Part shown: in pieces, positions 9,290-19,364 of the stretch
Numbering within the stretch: position 1 is the stretch's first letter
Layout: the number at the start of each line of letters is the position of its first letter
Source of the DNA: Rhodospirillaceae bacterium
GTDB taxonomy: Bacteria; Pseudomonadota; Alphaproteobacteria; UBA6615
NCBI GenBank assembly: GCA_002713365.1
Contig: PASR01000004.1
Coordinates: 1-64,000, forward strand
Direction of reading: 5' to 3'
Length of the DNA stretch: 64,000 nucleotides
Notes under the pieces: model-generated
The model's database searches: none
What the model saw: only the letters and a program-made list of their open reading frames with translations
What the model was told of the DNA's origin: nothing
Made by a program: the position numbers and the translations under genes

Positions 9290-10207
9290 CTATTTTTTGT
9301 TTTTATTATTTGATGGAAAAACCGGTTTGAATATGTTGAGTCCTAGTGTCATTAAAATACCAATAGTAACTATAATAACTCCGCCTACACTGAGCCAAGA
9401 AGGTATTTCGTTTAATAATGGGATGGCCATTAAAAGGGCCATAGCAGGAGCTCCTGACATTATAGCTGCCTGACGTGTTGATCCTATGGTGCGTGCGGCA
9501 TAAGCAATCATAAAACCCGCAATAAAAGCTGCGATTATTCCTTGATAAACTCCTTGAAGGGCAATTTCTTGCCACGGTGCTTCATGTATTGATGAAGGTA
9601 AAAATAATATCCAGATAGGTAAATATATCAAAGAATTTAGTCCCATAACTGCAACTAACGATTCAAGCGCTCCTATACGCCAGCCCCTAACGGCCGTTAG
9701 AAAGCCAGAATTACAGGCAGCGGCCCCTAAGAATAGTAAATGCCCTCGCCATTGGCCGGGCGTCCCAAACTCCATAGCATCCCACCCCGTTGCAGCAACA
9801 CCAATTAGAATTATTATAACCCCGGCAATTTTCCCGAGGCCTAAACCCTCTCGAAAAATTAGCCATGTCATAATAGCGGCGAAGATAGGCATAGCGCCGT
9901 TAACTATAATTCCTCCGTGGGCGACGGGTGCGAAGATAAAACCACCCAGGAGAAAAAGAGCGAATACGGCACCCCCAACTAATGCAAGGGTAAAGCTACG
10001 TCGCCAAGTAAGGTTTTCCCATTTTACCATTCCCAGGAATGGAAGTACGCATACCGCAGCGACCCCGAAACGAAGAGCTGCAACATCATAAATAGTCAAG
10101 GTATTTGTAGCGCCAATTCTAGATACAACTAAGGTACCAGAAAAAATACATAGAGTTATAAGCCCTGCTACTATACCTATTGCAGATTCGTTGCGTGGAC
10201 TATTCAT
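9290..10207 (-). CDS. EamA/DMT family transporter
   Basis: Membrane transporter of 305 residues with two EamA repeats. It shares several blocks with the neighbour at 8380-9282 and with the protein at 35520-36434: FAPVAHGGIIVNGAMPIFAA in the first half, GQWRGHLLF at mid-protein and NEIPSWLSVGGVIIVTIGIL near the end. The three therefore form one paralogous set. It is the first gene of the minus-strand pair. Substrate and direction of transport cannot be told. The start ATG at 10207 has no strong ribosome-binding site. Confidence 0.88.
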   Translation of the reverse strand: MNSPRNESAIGIVAGLITLCIFSGTLVVSRIGATNTLTIYDVAALRFGVAAVCVLPFLGMVKWENLTWRRSFTLALVGGAVFALFLLGGFIFAPVAHGGIIVNGAMPIFAAIMTWLIFREGLGLGKIAGVIIILIGVAATGWDAMEFGTPGQWRGHLLFLGAAACNSGFLTAVRGWRIGALESLVAVMGLNSLIYLPIWILFLPSSIHEAPWQEIALQGVYQGIIAAFIAGFMIAYAARTIGSTRQAAIMSGAPAMALLMAIPLLNEIPSWLSVGGVIIVTIGILMTLGLNIFKPVFPSNNKNKK

Positions 10208-10284
10208 AGCGCACTTCTGTCTTTCATAAGACGGTGGGGTGGTAGGTTATTTTAAACCCGCAGCACATAAAAATTTAAATAAAT

Positions 10285-10914
10285 CTATTGAACGAATTCC
10301 GCCTCTGTTCTTTCACGAACTTCTTCTAGAGAAGTGTCTGGTGCTAATTCCGAGAGGTATAATTGGTCGTTTTTAATCTCGAAAAGGCCAAGGTCAGTAA
10401 TCACCGTGTCAACCACCCCAGCTCCTGTGAGAGGTAGGTTACATTTCTTAAGTAATTTTGGAGACCCATCTTTTGCATTGTGGTCCATTAGAACAATAAC
10501 GCGCCTTACCCCTGCCACTAAATCCATAGCACCGCCCATGCCTTTTACCATTTTTCCTGGGATCATCCAATTAGCTAGGTCTCCATTCTCAGCCACTTGG
10601 AGCGCACCGAGTATTGATAAATCTATATGTCCATCTCTAATCATTGCAAATGAAGTGGCACTGTCAAAGTATACTGACTCCGGTAGTTCTGTGATTGTCT
10701 GTTTCCCGGCGTTAATAAGGTCAGCGTCGACTTCATTATCAAGTGGAAACTCGCCCATCCCGAGCATCCCGTTTTCTGATTGAAATGTTACACTCATAGA
10801 GTCTGGTATATAGTTTGCAACTAATGTAGGCATACCTATCCCCAGATTAACGTAGAATCCATCCTCTAGCTCCAACGCAGCGCGTTCGCACATTTGGTCG
10901 CGTGTCCAAGCCAT
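10285..10914 (-). CDS. scoB: 3-oxoacid CoA-transferase subunit B
   Basis: Beta subunit (209 residues) of a succinyl-CoA:3-ketoacid CoA-transferase, which moves CoA from succinyl-CoA to acetoacetate or a related 3-oxoacid. The family I catalytic glutamate lies in QSENGMLGMGEFP. GIGMPTLVANY near the N terminus and GMGGAMDLVAGVRRVIVLMDH are also diagnostic. It follows the alpha subunit after 38 bases on the same strand with a good Shine-Dalgarno (AGGAG) of its own. Ketone-body or ketoacid use is the likely role. Confidence 0.93.
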   Translation of the reverse strand: MAWTRDQMCERAALELEDGFYVNLGIGMPTLVANYIPDSMSVTFQSENGMLGMGEFPLDNEVDADLINAGKQTITELPESVYFDSATSFAMIRDGHIDLSILGALQVAENGDLANWMIPGKMVKGMGGAMDLVAGVRRVIVLMDHNAKDGSPKLLKKCNLPLTGAGVVDTVITDLGLFEIKNDQLYLSELAPDTSLEEVRERTEAEFVQ

Positions 10915-10952
10915 TGATTATCTCCTATATAATTTAATGTTTTTAGCGTTGT

Positions 10953-11660
10953 TTATGAATCACGAATGGTACGTCGTTCAATTCTTTTTTCGAAGTTTTG
11001 TCCTTCGAAAATTCTATCGACATAAATTCCTGGTAAATGAATTTGATCGGGCTCGATATCTCCCACTTCGACTAAATTTTCAACCTCAACTACGCACGTT
11101 TTCCCAGCAGTTGCCATAGGAGCATTGAAGTTTCTAGCTGTTTTACGGAACATTAAATTTCCTAATTTGTCTCCTTTCCAAGCTGTTACAACGGCTAAGT
11201 CACCCTTAAGAGAATGTTCCATAAGATAAGTTTCACCATCAAAGTCACGGGTCTCTTTTCCTTCAGCAATGACTGTGCCCACACCCGTTTTTGTGAAAAA
11301 CGCTGGAATACCTGCGCCTCCAGCTCTGCATCGTTCCGCCAGGGTTCCTTGCGGATTAAATTCTAGTTCTAATTCGCCATTGAGAAACTGCTCTTCAAAT
11401 AATTTGTTTTCACCCACGTAAGATGAAATCATTTTTTTAATTTGTTTTGTTTGTAATAAAAGGCCGAGACCAAAATCATCAATTCCACAATTATTAGACG
11501 CCACAGTAAGGTTTTGCACGCCAGAGTCTCTTATGGCTACAATCATATGTTCTGGAATACCACAGAGCCCGAAACCGCCCGCCAAAATTGTCATGTCATT
11601 GAAAAGCAAACCGTCAAGTGCTGTTTTCGCGTCAGGAAAAACTTTCTTATAATTACTCAT
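10953..11660 (-). CDS. scoA: 3-oxoacid CoA-transferase subunit A
   Basis: Alpha subunit (235 residues) of the same CoA-transferase. It shows the glycine-rich CoA-binding segment [14 protein letters not shown] near residue 30, [14 protein letters not shown], and the family blocks [18 protein letters not shown] and [26 protein letters not shown]. The last is typical of the ScoA/AtoD group. AGGA stands at proper distance before the ATG. The pair is isolated from other beta-oxidation genes and is bracketed by EamA transporters. Confidence 0.93.
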   Translation of the reverse strand: MSNYKKVFPDAKTALDGLLFNDMTILAGGFGLCGIPEHMIVAIRDSGVQNLTVASNNCGIDDFGLGLLLQTKQIKKMISSYVGENKLFEEQFLNGELELEFNPQGTLAERCRAGGAGIPAFFTKTGVGTVIAEGKETRDFDGETYLMEHSLKGDLAVVTAWKGDKLGNLMFRKTARNFNAPMATAGKTCVVEVENLVEVGDIEPDQIHLPGIYVDRIFEGQNFEKRIERRTIRDS

Positions 11661-11941
11661 TTAATTATCCTGATTATAGTTATAGATTATTTATGGAGAA
11701 AGTGTGTAATCCCCATTCTCTTTTGGTTTAGGATAGTATTTAAGATGATAAACACTGCCAAAACAATTATGTCAACGCATATAGGCCTATAATATTCAAG
11801 ACCTTATGCAACTATTATGCCTTACCATGGATTGAGTTGATAGGCTAAAAATTTCTATTTATTTAAAGGTTTATCATAAAACTGTAAAACCTAGAATTCT
11901 ATACGTATACCATCAGGCACCTGTAGGCTAATGTGCTTGAT

Positions 11942-12841
11942 ATGATCACTTCATTGTTTTCAATAAAATTACCTATATCTGCTCCCGTCAAAGGCGCATT
12001 CTATATGATTTTATCGGCATTTTGCTTTGCTATAACTGCTGGCTTAATCCGTTATGCCACCCGTGAAGTGCATCCGTTTGAAGCTGCTTTTCTGAGATCG
12101 TTTAGCGGTTTAATATTTATGCTGCCTTTAGTAATGCGGGGTGGATTAGCAAAAATTAGTATTAAACGCCCGCGTTTGCATATACTGCGTGGTATTATAT
12201 CCGGAATAGGTACATTGATGTGGTCCAGTGCTCTGGCTGTTTTACCCGTAGGTGAAGCGGTTGCGCTTAACTTTACTGCTCCTTTATTTGCTACAATGAT
12301 GGCGCCATTTGTATTACACGAGGTGGTTCGCGCCCGAAGATGGATTGCTTGTGTTTTAGGCTTTGTGGGCGTTTTGATAATGCTAAGACCGGGATTAGAG
12401 GTAATTTCTGTTGGTGCATTACTATCTATAGGTAGTGCGGCCACCATTGCCTGTAATATGTTAATTATTCGTATTATTTCACAGGAGGATAATGCGCGTA
12501 CTGTCGTATTCACCTTTAGTATTTTTACCTCGATCGTTACTTTATTACCCGCTTTATTTGTATGGGAAACTCCATCCTGGGAAATGCTAATAGCCCTTGT
12601 TTTATGTGGTCTTTTAGCCACTTTAGCACATTTGCTTCTTACGCGTGCTATGTCTATAGCTGAAATGTCGGCTATCGCCCCCCTTGATTTTGTAAGACTT
12701 TTATTCGCAGCCGGTATAGGGTTTATATGGTTTTCGGAAGTGCCGGATATTTGGACCGCTTTAGGGGCCATGGTTATAACTGGATCGGCAGTATATATTG
12801 CACGACGAGAAGCATTATCAATTAGGAATAAGGGCGCATAA
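11942..12841 (+). CDS. EamA/DMT family transporter
   Basis: Membrane protein of about 299 residues with ten hydrophobic segments in two EamA repeats. The first has GALAV-like LPVGEAVALNFTAPLFATMMAPF; the second ends SAIAPLDFVRLLFAAGIGFIWFSEVPD. These blocks match the next gene far better than they match the transporters at 8.4-10.2 kb, so this is the first member of a second tandem pair. The ATG at 11942 is used; a GTG three codons upstream is also possible. A 12-base perfect palindrome (TATAGGCCTATA, 11780-11791) lies in the divergent intergenic region before it. Confidence 0.88.
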   Translation: MITSLFSIKLPISAPVKGAFYMILSAFCFAITAGLIRYATREVHPFEAAFLRSFSGLIFMLPLVMRGGLAKISIKRPRLHILRGIISGIGTLMWSSALAVLPVGEAVALNFTAPLFATMMAPFVLHEVVRARRWIACVLGFVGVLIMLRPGLEVISVGALLSIGSAATIACNMLIIRIISQEDNARTVVFTFSIFTSIVTLLPALFVWETPSWEMLIALVLCGLLATLAHLLLTRAMSIAEMSAIAPLDFVRLLFAAGIGFIWFSEVPDIWTALGAMVITGSAVYIARREALSIRNKGA

Positions 12842-12849
12842 GACTCCAG

Positions 12850-13767
12850 ATGAATTTTAATATTAAAACTTTTTTTGGTGTACCAAGGCCAGTAATAGCT
12901 GCTTTATGTATGATATTTGGCGGTGCGGCTTTAGCTTTAAACCATAGCTTAGTTCGTATTGTTGCCGCAGAATTACCCATATTGGAGGTGTCGGCCTTAA
13001 GGTTTATATGGGCCGTGCCGCTTATGTTAATATTTTTGATTCATAAACGTTCGGCAGCTTTAAAGACTAGACGGCATGGGTTGCATTTTATGACTGCAAC
13101 TTTGACGGTTATAATGACGGCAACTTTCTTTATGGCCTTATCAAAAATGCCAATGGCTGAGGCAACAGCACTTAATTTTACAGCTCCATTATTTACCACT
13201 ATTATAGCTGCTTTTTTATTAAAAGAAAGAATTGAATTAGCCCGTTGGACGGCGACTGCTATTGGGTTTTGTGGAGTTCTAATTATTTTAAGGCCAGGAT
13301 TCTCAGATTTACCACTGGTAGCACTTTTCCCAGTTTTTGGTGCATTTCTTCTTGCATGGTGGTTTATAGGTGTTAAGCGTCTTAGTGCTACGGAATCTAC
13401 TGCTACTATTACCATATACCAGACTCTTTGGTCTGCATTAATGCTAGCTATTATTGCCTTACCAGTCTGGGTTAATCCTACTTGGACAATACTAGCATAT
13501 TCTGCGGCAATGGGTGTTTTGGGGACAACGGGAATTGTTTGTACTAGTCTTGCATTTTCCATGTCTGAAGCTTCAAATATAGCTCCATTAGACTATTTGA
13601 GGTTACCATTTATTGCTATTATCGCGTATTTAACTTTCGGAGAAGTTCCTGATCTACTTTCAGTTTTTGGTGCATTGATTATAGCATTAAGTACTATTTA
13701 TATTGTTCGACGTGCAGCTTTGATTGAAAGATCAAAAAATAATATTGAAAAGATGAAAGCTACCTAG
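12850..13767 (+). CDS. EamA/DMT family transporter
   Basis: Membrane transporter of 305 residues, 8 bases after a related gene on the same strand. Shared blocks with the preceding protein include MPMAEATALNFTAPLFTTIIAAF, LIILRPGFSDLPLVAL and SNIAPLDYLRLPFIAIIAYLTFGEVPD. It has ten hydrophobic segments in two EamA repeats. The tandem pair may work as a heteromer, as some paired small exporters do, or may just be a duplication. Substrate unknown. Confidence 0.88.
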   Translation: MNFNIKTFFGVPRPVIAALCMIFGGAALALNHSLVRIVAAELPILEVSALRFIWAVPLMLIFLIHKRSAALKTRRHGLHFMTATLTVIMTATFFMALSKMPMAEATALNFTAPLFTTIIAAFLLKERIELARWTATAIGFCGVLIILRPGFSDLPLVALFPVFGAFLLAWWFIGVKRLSATESTATITIYQTLWSALMLAIIALPVWVNPTWTILAYSAAMGVLGTTGIVCTSLAFSMSEASNIAPLDYLRLPFIAIIAYLTFGEVPDLLSVFGALIIALSTIYIVRRAALIERSKNNIEKMKAT

Positions 13768-13807
13768 TTTCTTAGTTATAAATAAATAATTCTATAGAGG
13801 AATCCTA

Positions 13808-14878
13808 ATGCACTTTGGAATTTTTAATCTTATGAATCGGCGCGATAAATCGCAAAGTGTGTCTCAATTAATTTCCCAAACTGTAGAGCAGGTGCAAGCT
13901 GCCGAGACAGCTGGTTTCGGTGTTTCCTGGTTTACAGAACATCATTTTTCTAACTACTCTTTACCTCCATCCCCTTTAATGATGGTTGGATATGTAGCTC
14001 CGCAAACATTAAGGATTAAGTTAGGCACTTCTGTGATTTTACCAGCTCTTTATCAGGCTCCTCGACTTCTTGGTGAACTTGCGTTTGCTGATAACCTATC
14101 CGAAGGTCGTTTAATTGTTGGACTTGGTAGTGGCTATCAAAACCATGAGTTAATCAGGTTTGGAACTAGTCTTGAGGAATCACGTGCCTCGACCGATGAA
14201 TGGCTTGAATTTATAAGTAAAGGCCTTGGTCAAGTTAGCTTCAAGTTTGATGGTAAGTTTATTACTATGCCAGAGACTCCATTTTCTATTGAAACGTTGC
14301 AGACACCACGACCACCTATTTGGATTGCAGGTAATAGTAAAGATTCGCAACGCCGAGCTGCCAGCGGCCCTTATCCTCTTTTTGTATCGGGCTTTGGTGA
14401 AAGCAATGAAACTTTACTAAGAATTCGTTCAGAAGCTGACGAAACGTGGGAGTCTGAGGGACGACTTAAAAGTGAATTAGAATTTGCTACCCTAAGATAT
14501 TGTATGGTTACAGATAGTAAAAATGAAGCATTATCTTTTGCAGAAAATGCTCGATATCAAATTAGGTTATCAAAATATTTGCGCAGGGGGCAACTAGATA
14601 TTCCAGGGGCGTGGTTGCCAGAAGAAAGCTTCCCTAATGAAATGTCACCGGAAGATATTTTAGCATGGAATCCAATTGGTGACCCAGAGAAGGTGGCGTC
14701 ATGTTTGGTAGATGAGATTGTTAGAGTTGGTTCGAATCATATTGCACTGTATATGGCTATGGGTAATACGGATCATGAGGTGATAATGAAATCTATTCGC
14801 CGTTTTGGCGAAGAGGTAATGCCGCTGATTGAAAAAGAAGTGGGTCCATTAGGTGGTGTTAATATTTTTCAGTCCTAA
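13808..14878 (+). CDS. LLM-class flavin-dependent oxidoreductase (luciferase-like monooxygenase)
   Basis: TIM-barrel monooxygenase of 356 residues that would use reduced FMN supplied by a separate reductase. Luciferase-like signatures are seen: WFTEHHFSNYSLPPSPL at about residues 39-55, the strand-helix pattern LGTSVILPALYQAPRLLGELAFADNLSEGRLIVGLGSGY, and PRPPIWIAGNSKDSQRRAA. The order resembles the alkanal-monooxygenase/LuxA group but gives no substrate. A clear Shine-Dalgarno (GAGGA) precedes the ATG. The SDR gene that follows after 95 bases could belong to the same pathway. Confidence 0.88.
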   Translation: MHFGIFNLMNRRDKSQSVSQLISQTVEQVQAAETAGFGVSWFTEHHFSNYSLPPSPLMMVGYVAPQTLRIKLGTSVILPALYQAPRLLGELAFADNLSEGRLIVGLGSGYQNHELIRFGTSLEESRASTDEWLEFISKGLGQVSFKFDGKFITMPETPFSIETLQTPRPPIWIAGNSKDSQRRAASGPYPLFVSGFGESNETLLRIRSEADETWESEGRLKSELEFATLRYCMVTDSKNEALSFAENARYQIRLSKYLRRGQLDIPGAWLPEESFPNEMSPEDILAWNPIGDPEKVASCLVDEIVRVGSNHIALYMAMGNTDHEVIMKSIRRFGEEVMPLIEKEVGPLGGVNIFQS

Positions 14879-14973
14879 ATTTATTAGCTGATAATTATAA
14901 TAAAATTTAAGTGATTTTTTACATATAGCATGCATTATTAATTTTATTGATACAGAAATGTGGGGGTATTTTT

Positions 14974-15735
14974 ATGGAACTAAATGGTAGAGCCGGCATT
15001 GTAACTGGTGGGGGCTCAGGAATAGGAGCCGAATGCGCTCGAACACTTGCAGCGAAAGGAATGAAAGTTGCTGTAATGGATGTAAATATGGATGGGGCTC
15101 GAGCTGTTGCTGATCAATGTGACGGAATTGCCATTGAGTGCGATGTAACAAGTTCAGAGAGTGCAGAGGCAGCAGTTGGGGTTGCTCGAGAAAAAAATGG
15201 TTTAGCCCAGTTGCTTATTAATTGCGCAGGGGTTGCTACACCGGGGCGTATTGTAAATCGTAATGGTCCCCTGCCGCTCGAAGCTTATGAAGCAGTGATA
15301 AAGGTCAACTTGATAGGTACCTTTAATATGTTGCGATTGGTTGCCGCTGATATGCAAGAGGCTGAACCTATGGAAGATGGTGAACGAGGTTTAATTATCA
15401 ATACTGCGTCTGTTGCTGCTTATGAAGGTCAAATAGGTCAAGCCGCTTATTCTTCTTCCAAGGGAGGAATTGTTGCTTTAAATATAGTAGCTGCGCGTGA
15501 GCTGGCAAGAAGTGGAATTCGAGTGAATACTATCTCTCCCGGTTTAATTGATACACCTATGATGGAGGGTCTTCCGCAAGAGGCTTACGAAAGCTTATCT
15601 CAACAACCGGAATTTCCTAAACGTCTTGGAACTCCAAAGGATTATGCAAAACTGGTGTTACATTTATGTGATAATGTTTTAATTAACGGCGAAGTTATTA
15701 GGCTCGACGGTGCTTTAAGAATGGCCGCTCGTTAG
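14974..15735 (+). CDS. SDR family oxidoreductase, 3-hydroxyacyl-CoA dehydrogenase-like
   Basis: Short-chain dehydrogenase of 253 residues. The NAD(P)-binding TGGGSGIG is at about residues 12-19, NCAG at the end of strand 4, the catalytic serine in [10 protein letters not shown], and the YSSSKGG (YxxxK) motif follows. An acidic residue after the second strand (VMDVN) points to NAD. The inserted [11 protein letters not shown] before the catalytic serine is characteristic of the HSD17B10/3-hydroxyacyl-CoA dehydrogenase type II group. The ATG at 14974, preceded by GTGGGGGT, is preferred to a TTG at 14947. The 3' end overlaps the convergent dehydratase gene by four bases. Confidence 0.9.
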   Translation: MELNGRAGIVTGGGSGIGAECARTLAAKGMKVAVMDVNMDGARAVADQCDGIAIECDVTSSESAEAAVGVAREKNGLAQLLINCAGVATPGRIVNRNGPLPLEAYEAVIKVNLIGTFNMLRLVAADMQEAEPMEDGERGLIINTASVAAYEGQIGQAAYSSSKGGIVALNIVAARELARSGIRVNTISPGLIDTPMMEGLPQEAYESLSQQPEFPKRLGTPKDYAKLVLHLCDNVLINGEVIRLDGALRMAAR

Positions 15736-16049
15736 TCAACATATTCATCATCGGTATAGAGCTGGGCTGTTGTTTCCATGAAACTTGCAAGTTCTACGTC
15801 CAGGGTGGTTAGACCACCCACATCATGCGTGGACAGGGTTATTTCAACTCTGTTCCATACATTTAGCCATTCAGGGTGATGATTTATTGTTTCTGCTTTA
15901 AGAGCAGAATGGCACATAAAACCAAAGGCCTGGTTAAAATCTTTGAAAATATATGTTTTTGTAATGGATTCTTTATTTAAAACAAGTGACCAACCAGGCA
16001 GTTTATTTAAAGCATCTTTTTTTTGTTCTTCGTTTAATTTATTTCTCAT
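15732..16049 (-). CDS. phhB: pterin-4a-carbinolamine dehydratase
   Basis: Small enzyme of 105 residues that dehydrates 4a-hydroxytetrahydropterin, the by-product of aromatic amino-acid hydroxylases; it can also act as a general pterin helper. The PCD family core motif is intact: [20 protein letters not shown] with the catalytic His-His pair, followed by [14 protein letters not shown]. No phenylalanine hydroxylase gene is nearby, so its pterin partner is elsewhere or it serves the molybdopterin/folate side. Convergent with the SDR gene. Confidence 0.93.
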   Translation of the reverse strand: MRNKLNEEQKKDALNKLPGWSLVLNKESITKTYIFKDFNQAFGFMCHSALKAETINHHPEWLNVWNRVEITLSTHDVGGLTTLDVELASFMETTAQLYTDDEYVD

Positions 16050-16316
16050 TTGTTTTCCTTTAGTAAATTGGTCTGGAGTTTAGGTTCTAGCCGGGGCTGT
16101 TAATGGTCGTTCATCTGATAAATTTTAGCTTTCAGATAATTCTTTTGCTATAATTTTGGTTTCTTCTAAAATAAACTAATCAGAAATATACCTAATAATG
16201 ACATTGGGTTTAGTCATCGTCATATCTATTAGAGATGCATTTATTATCCACTATATCACTGATGTTTTGCTTCTTAATTGTCGCACGAATTAACTCTGGT
16301 TTTAATTATCTAAAGC

Positions 16317-16778
16317 TTATTTATCTTCTGGATTAAGAAGTTTATCTGTTTTCTGATATATATTTTTATGCTGATAATTTTTAATCAATAAAATAACTAT
16401 CATTAACGCAATTAACACCATCAAAGGGGGGGCCATCCAAAGAAGGACTGTATTAGCCTGAAAGGGAGGTTTCAACAAAATATAATCTCCATAACGAGCT
16501 ACTATATAATTTATTACTTGATCTTTATTATCACCGGCTAATAGTCTTTCTCGTACTAATAGTCTCATATCGTAAGCAATGTCTGCATTCGATTCATATA
16601 TTGATTGATTTTGGCATACGACACACCTTAATAATTTGGAAATTTGGCGTTCTTTATTTTCTATTTCTTCACTGATAGATGTTTTGTTAGATGTTGAGGC
16701 AAAAACTAGTTTATCTCCATATAAAAAAAAACTTGGAGATAAAAATATCATGATAAGAGCAGCGAAAATGATCTTCAT
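16317..16778 (-). CDS. ccmH: cytochrome c maturation protein CcmH
   Basis: Membrane-anchored thiol-disulfide protein (153 residues) of the system I apocytochrome reduction and heme ligation module. After an N-terminal signal/anchor comes LLRCVVCQNQSI with redox cysteines C52 and C55, the LRCxxCQNQ family signature, followed by DMRLLVRERLLAGDNKDQVINYIVARYGDYILLKPP. A second transmembrane segment is at about residues 108-130. It is the short (CcmH/CycL) form without a TPR domain; no CcmI is seen next to it. It overlaps ccmG by four bases and closes the operon. Confidence 0.95.
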   Translation of the reverse strand: MKIIFAALIMIFLSPSFFLYGDKLVFASTSNKTSISEEIENKERQISKLLRCVVCQNQSIYESNADIAYDMRLLVRERLLAGDNKDQVINYIVARYGDYILLKPPFQANTVLLWMAPPLMVLIALMIVILLIKNYQHKNIYQKTDKLLNPEDK

Positions 16779-17320
16779 CTTTTCGCCTCATGTAATTTAG
16801 GAAGAATTTTTTCTTTAAGTATTTCTTTAGTAATTGGACCTATATGTTTATAGGTAATAATTCCACTAGCATTAATAATAAAAGTTTCTGGGACTCCGCC
16901 TACACCCCATTCTAAACTAGCTCTTCCTTCAGGATCAAAACCAACTGCAACATATGGATTGCCATGTTTTTTTAACCAATTAGATGCATCAGAGACATTA
17001 TCGCGGTGATTAATGGCGTAGATTGGAAAACCATTGGTGGCTAACCAACTAATTTGTGGATGCTCTGCTAGGCATGGAACGCACCATGAGGAAAAAACAT
17101 TCACTATATTTACCCTTCCTACTAGGTCAGACCCTTTAAAACCTCCAGGAATGTTTCTTGCAAGCATAGGTAGCTCGATGTTAGGGGCTTCCTTGCCGAG
17201 TAGCGCTGACGGTACTATTGACGGATTTCGTCCTTCTTTGGTTTGTAGAGTCATCACCGAAAGTACAGCAATTATTATTATGAAAACTATAATCGGAATT
17301 ATTAGTATAAAGCGCTTCAT
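16775..17320 (-). CDS. ccmG: thiol:disulfide interchange protein CcmG (DsbE)
   Basis: Periplasmic membrane-tethered thioredoxin-like protein (181 residues) that reduces apocytochrome c cysteines during heme attachment. One N-terminal transmembrane helix at about residues 4-24, then the active site WCVPC (C80, C83) and the cis-proline loop GVPETFIIN. GKEAPNIELP at the start of the mature domain is typical of DsbE. The gene lies between ccmF and ccmH in the expected order. Confidence 0.96.
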   Translation of the reverse strand: MKRFILIIPIIVFIIIIAVLSVMTLQTKEGRNPSIVPSALLGKEAPNIELPMLARNIPGGFKGSDLVGRVNIVNVFSSWCVPCLAEHPQISWLATNGFPIYAINHRDNVSDASNWLKKHGNPYVAVGFDPEGRASLEWGVGGVPETFIINASGIITYKHIGPITKEILKEKILPKLHEAKR

Positions 17321-17367
17321 TATATATCTTGAAACAATTTTGTTTTGAAAGAGACTTGCAGCATTTT

Positions 17368-19344
17368 TTAGGCTTTTTTTCTAACAGGAATGCTAATACC
17401 GCGCCGCCGGTCAGATAAAGATAAAAGGCCACCTAAAACCATTGTAGCTACACCTAACCATAACCAAAACATCATGGGGTTTATATAAAAACGAACGGTC
17501 CATTCGTTTTTATTATCTATGGTGTCTCGGGATTCTCCAATTACTAAATAAAAATCAGCTAATAGAGTTGTTTTTATCGCGGCTTCGGTAGTTGCCTGAC
17601 GAGCAACTGGGAAATATCTTCGTTCTGGGTGCATAATAATGGATGAGTTATTTGATTTGATAAGAGAGAAGGTGCCTCTTTCTAAATTATAGTTGGGCCC
17701 TTTTCCTATTTGTACTTTTTTTAGTGTTAGAGAATAGTTATTAACCTTTATGGTCTCGCCTATTGCCATAGAAGTAGTTATCTCTTTCTGCCAAGCGGAT
17801 GCTCCGGTAATACCAACGATTAGAATTGCTATGCCTAGGTGAGCTAGGGTCATGCCATTTGCTGATTTGGATGACTTTATCAGTCGACCTGTATTTGTGA
17901 TAGATTTAGAATTGAAAAGTCGTATGCGCGAAGCCCATTCAATCAGGCATCCAGCGGCTATCCAAGCCGCAAGGCCCATAGAGCATGCTGCAAGTATGGG
18001 ACCTTCTGGCACTAATATTAAAACTATAAATATAGTTATTAGGCATGAGCCTGCAGCAAACAGTAGCTTTACGTATAATTCACCTATTACGCCACGTTTC
18101 CAAGAAAGCATTGGGCCGACCGCGATAGCGGCGACTAGAGGAATCATAATAGGGAGGAAGGTAATATTAAAATATGGAGGTCCAATTGAGACTTTACTCT
18201 CTCCATTTGAAGCAAATTCCAGAAACAAAGGATACAGAGTCCCTAGCAGGACTATAGCACAGCCTATGGTTAGAAAGAGATTATTATATAATAAGGCGCT
18301 CTCTCTACTGACTGGAGCGAATTTAAAATTATTCTTTATTATTGGTGCTCTTATGGCAAATAGCCCAAGTGCTCCGCCTATTGTTACAAATAAAATTAAT
18401 AGAATAAATAATCCTCTTTCAGGGTCTGTTGCAAAGGTGTGAACAGAGGTGAGAATCCCTGACCTTACTAGAAACGTTCCAAGCAAGCTCATTGAGAAAG
18501 TTAAAATTGCTAATAAAACAGTCCAATTTTTAAAGCCTTCCCTTTTCTCTACTACGACTGATGAGTGTAAGAGAGCGGTTCCTAAAAGCCATGGTATAAA
18601 ACTAGCATTTTCTACGGGATCCCAAAACCACCATCCTCCCCATCCTAACTCGTAGTATGCCCACCAGCTGCCTAATGCTATACCTGCAGTTAGAAATACC
18701 CAGGCAGCTAATGCCCAGGGCCGGACCCATCTTCCCCATTTGTCATCAATTTTACCCTCTATTAGAGCAGCGACAGCAAAAGAAAACGCCATTGAAAAGC
18801 CAACATAGCCCAAGTAAAGCAGGGGTGGGTGGAAGGCCAGGCCAGGGTCTTGAAGTACTGGGTTTAACCCTCTCCCATCTGAAGGGACCGGGTTAAGGCG
18901 TAAAAAAGGATTTGACGTAAATAAAATGAATGCCAAAAATGCAACACCAATCATAGATTGTACACTCAAAACCCTCGCTTTCAATGTGGGTGATATATTC
19001 TTACCCCATATGGCTAGAGCCGCACCGAACATAGATAAGATCAAAACCCAAAGTAGCATTGATCCTTCATGATTACCCCAGACACCGCTTATTTTATAAA
19101 GCAAGGGTTTAAGCGAATGACTATTATTATATACTATAAGGAGTGAAAAATCAGATATTACAAATGCGTAAATCAGGCTAGTAAATGAAATGGTTACTAA
19201 AAAGAATTGTATAACAGCAAGTCTGTTACCTAAAGCCATTAAGTATACGTCTTGACGAACTGCACCCACCATAGGAACCACAGCCTGAATTGCGGCTATT
19301 ATAAGGGCTAAAAAAAGGACAAAAAGTCCAATTTCAGGTATCAT
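17368..19344 (-). CDS. ccmF: cytochrome c heme lyase CcmF
   Basis: Large polytopic membrane protein (658 residues) that joins heme from holo-CcmE to apocytochrome c. Characteristic segments are ISGVWGNHEGSMLLW near residue 90, the tryptophan-rich WWD domain GWGGWWFWDPVENASFIPWL, and TFLVRSGILTSVHTFATDP with a heme-ligand histidine. The length matches the usual 640-670 residues. It sits between ccmE and ccmG in the operon, with 20- and 47-base gaps. Confidence 0.97.
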   Translation of the reverse strand: MIPEIGLFVLFLALIIAAIQAVVPMVGAVRQDVYLMALGNRLAVIQFFLVTISFTSLIYAFVISDFSLLIVYNNSHSLKPLLYKISGVWGNHEGSMLLWVLILSMFGAALAIWGKNISPTLKARVLSVQSMIGVAFLAFILFTSNPFLRLNPVPSDGRGLNPVLQDPGLAFHPPLLYLGYVGFSMAFSFAVAALIEGKIDDKWGRWVRPWALAAWVFLTAGIALGSWWAYYELGWGGWWFWDPVENASFIPWLLGTALLHSSVVVEKREGFKNWTVLLAILTFSMSLLGTFLVRSGILTSVHTFATDPERGLFILLILFVTIGGALGLFAIRAPIIKNNFKFAPVSRESALLYNNLFLTIGCAIVLLGTLYPLFLEFASNGESKVSIGPPYFNITFLPIMIPLVAAIAVGPMLSWKRGVIGELYVKLLFAAGSCLITIFIVLILVPEGPILAACSMGLAAWIAAGCLIEWASRIRLFNSKSITNTGRLIKSSKSANGMTLAHLGIAILIVGITGASAWQKEITTSMAIGETIKVNNYSLTLKKVQIGKGPNYNLERGTFSLIKSNNSSIIMHPERRYFPVARQATTEAAIKTTLLADFYLVIGESRDTIDNKNEWTVRFYINPMMFWLWLGVATMVLGGLLSLSDRRRGISIPVRKKA

Positions 19345-19364
19345 TGATGTATATCTTTAATAGG

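Noticed and set aside
11514-11792. 92-codon plus-strand frame across the scoA start
   Set aside because: It lies mostly antisense to scoA, with no recognisable protein pattern; an antisense shadow.
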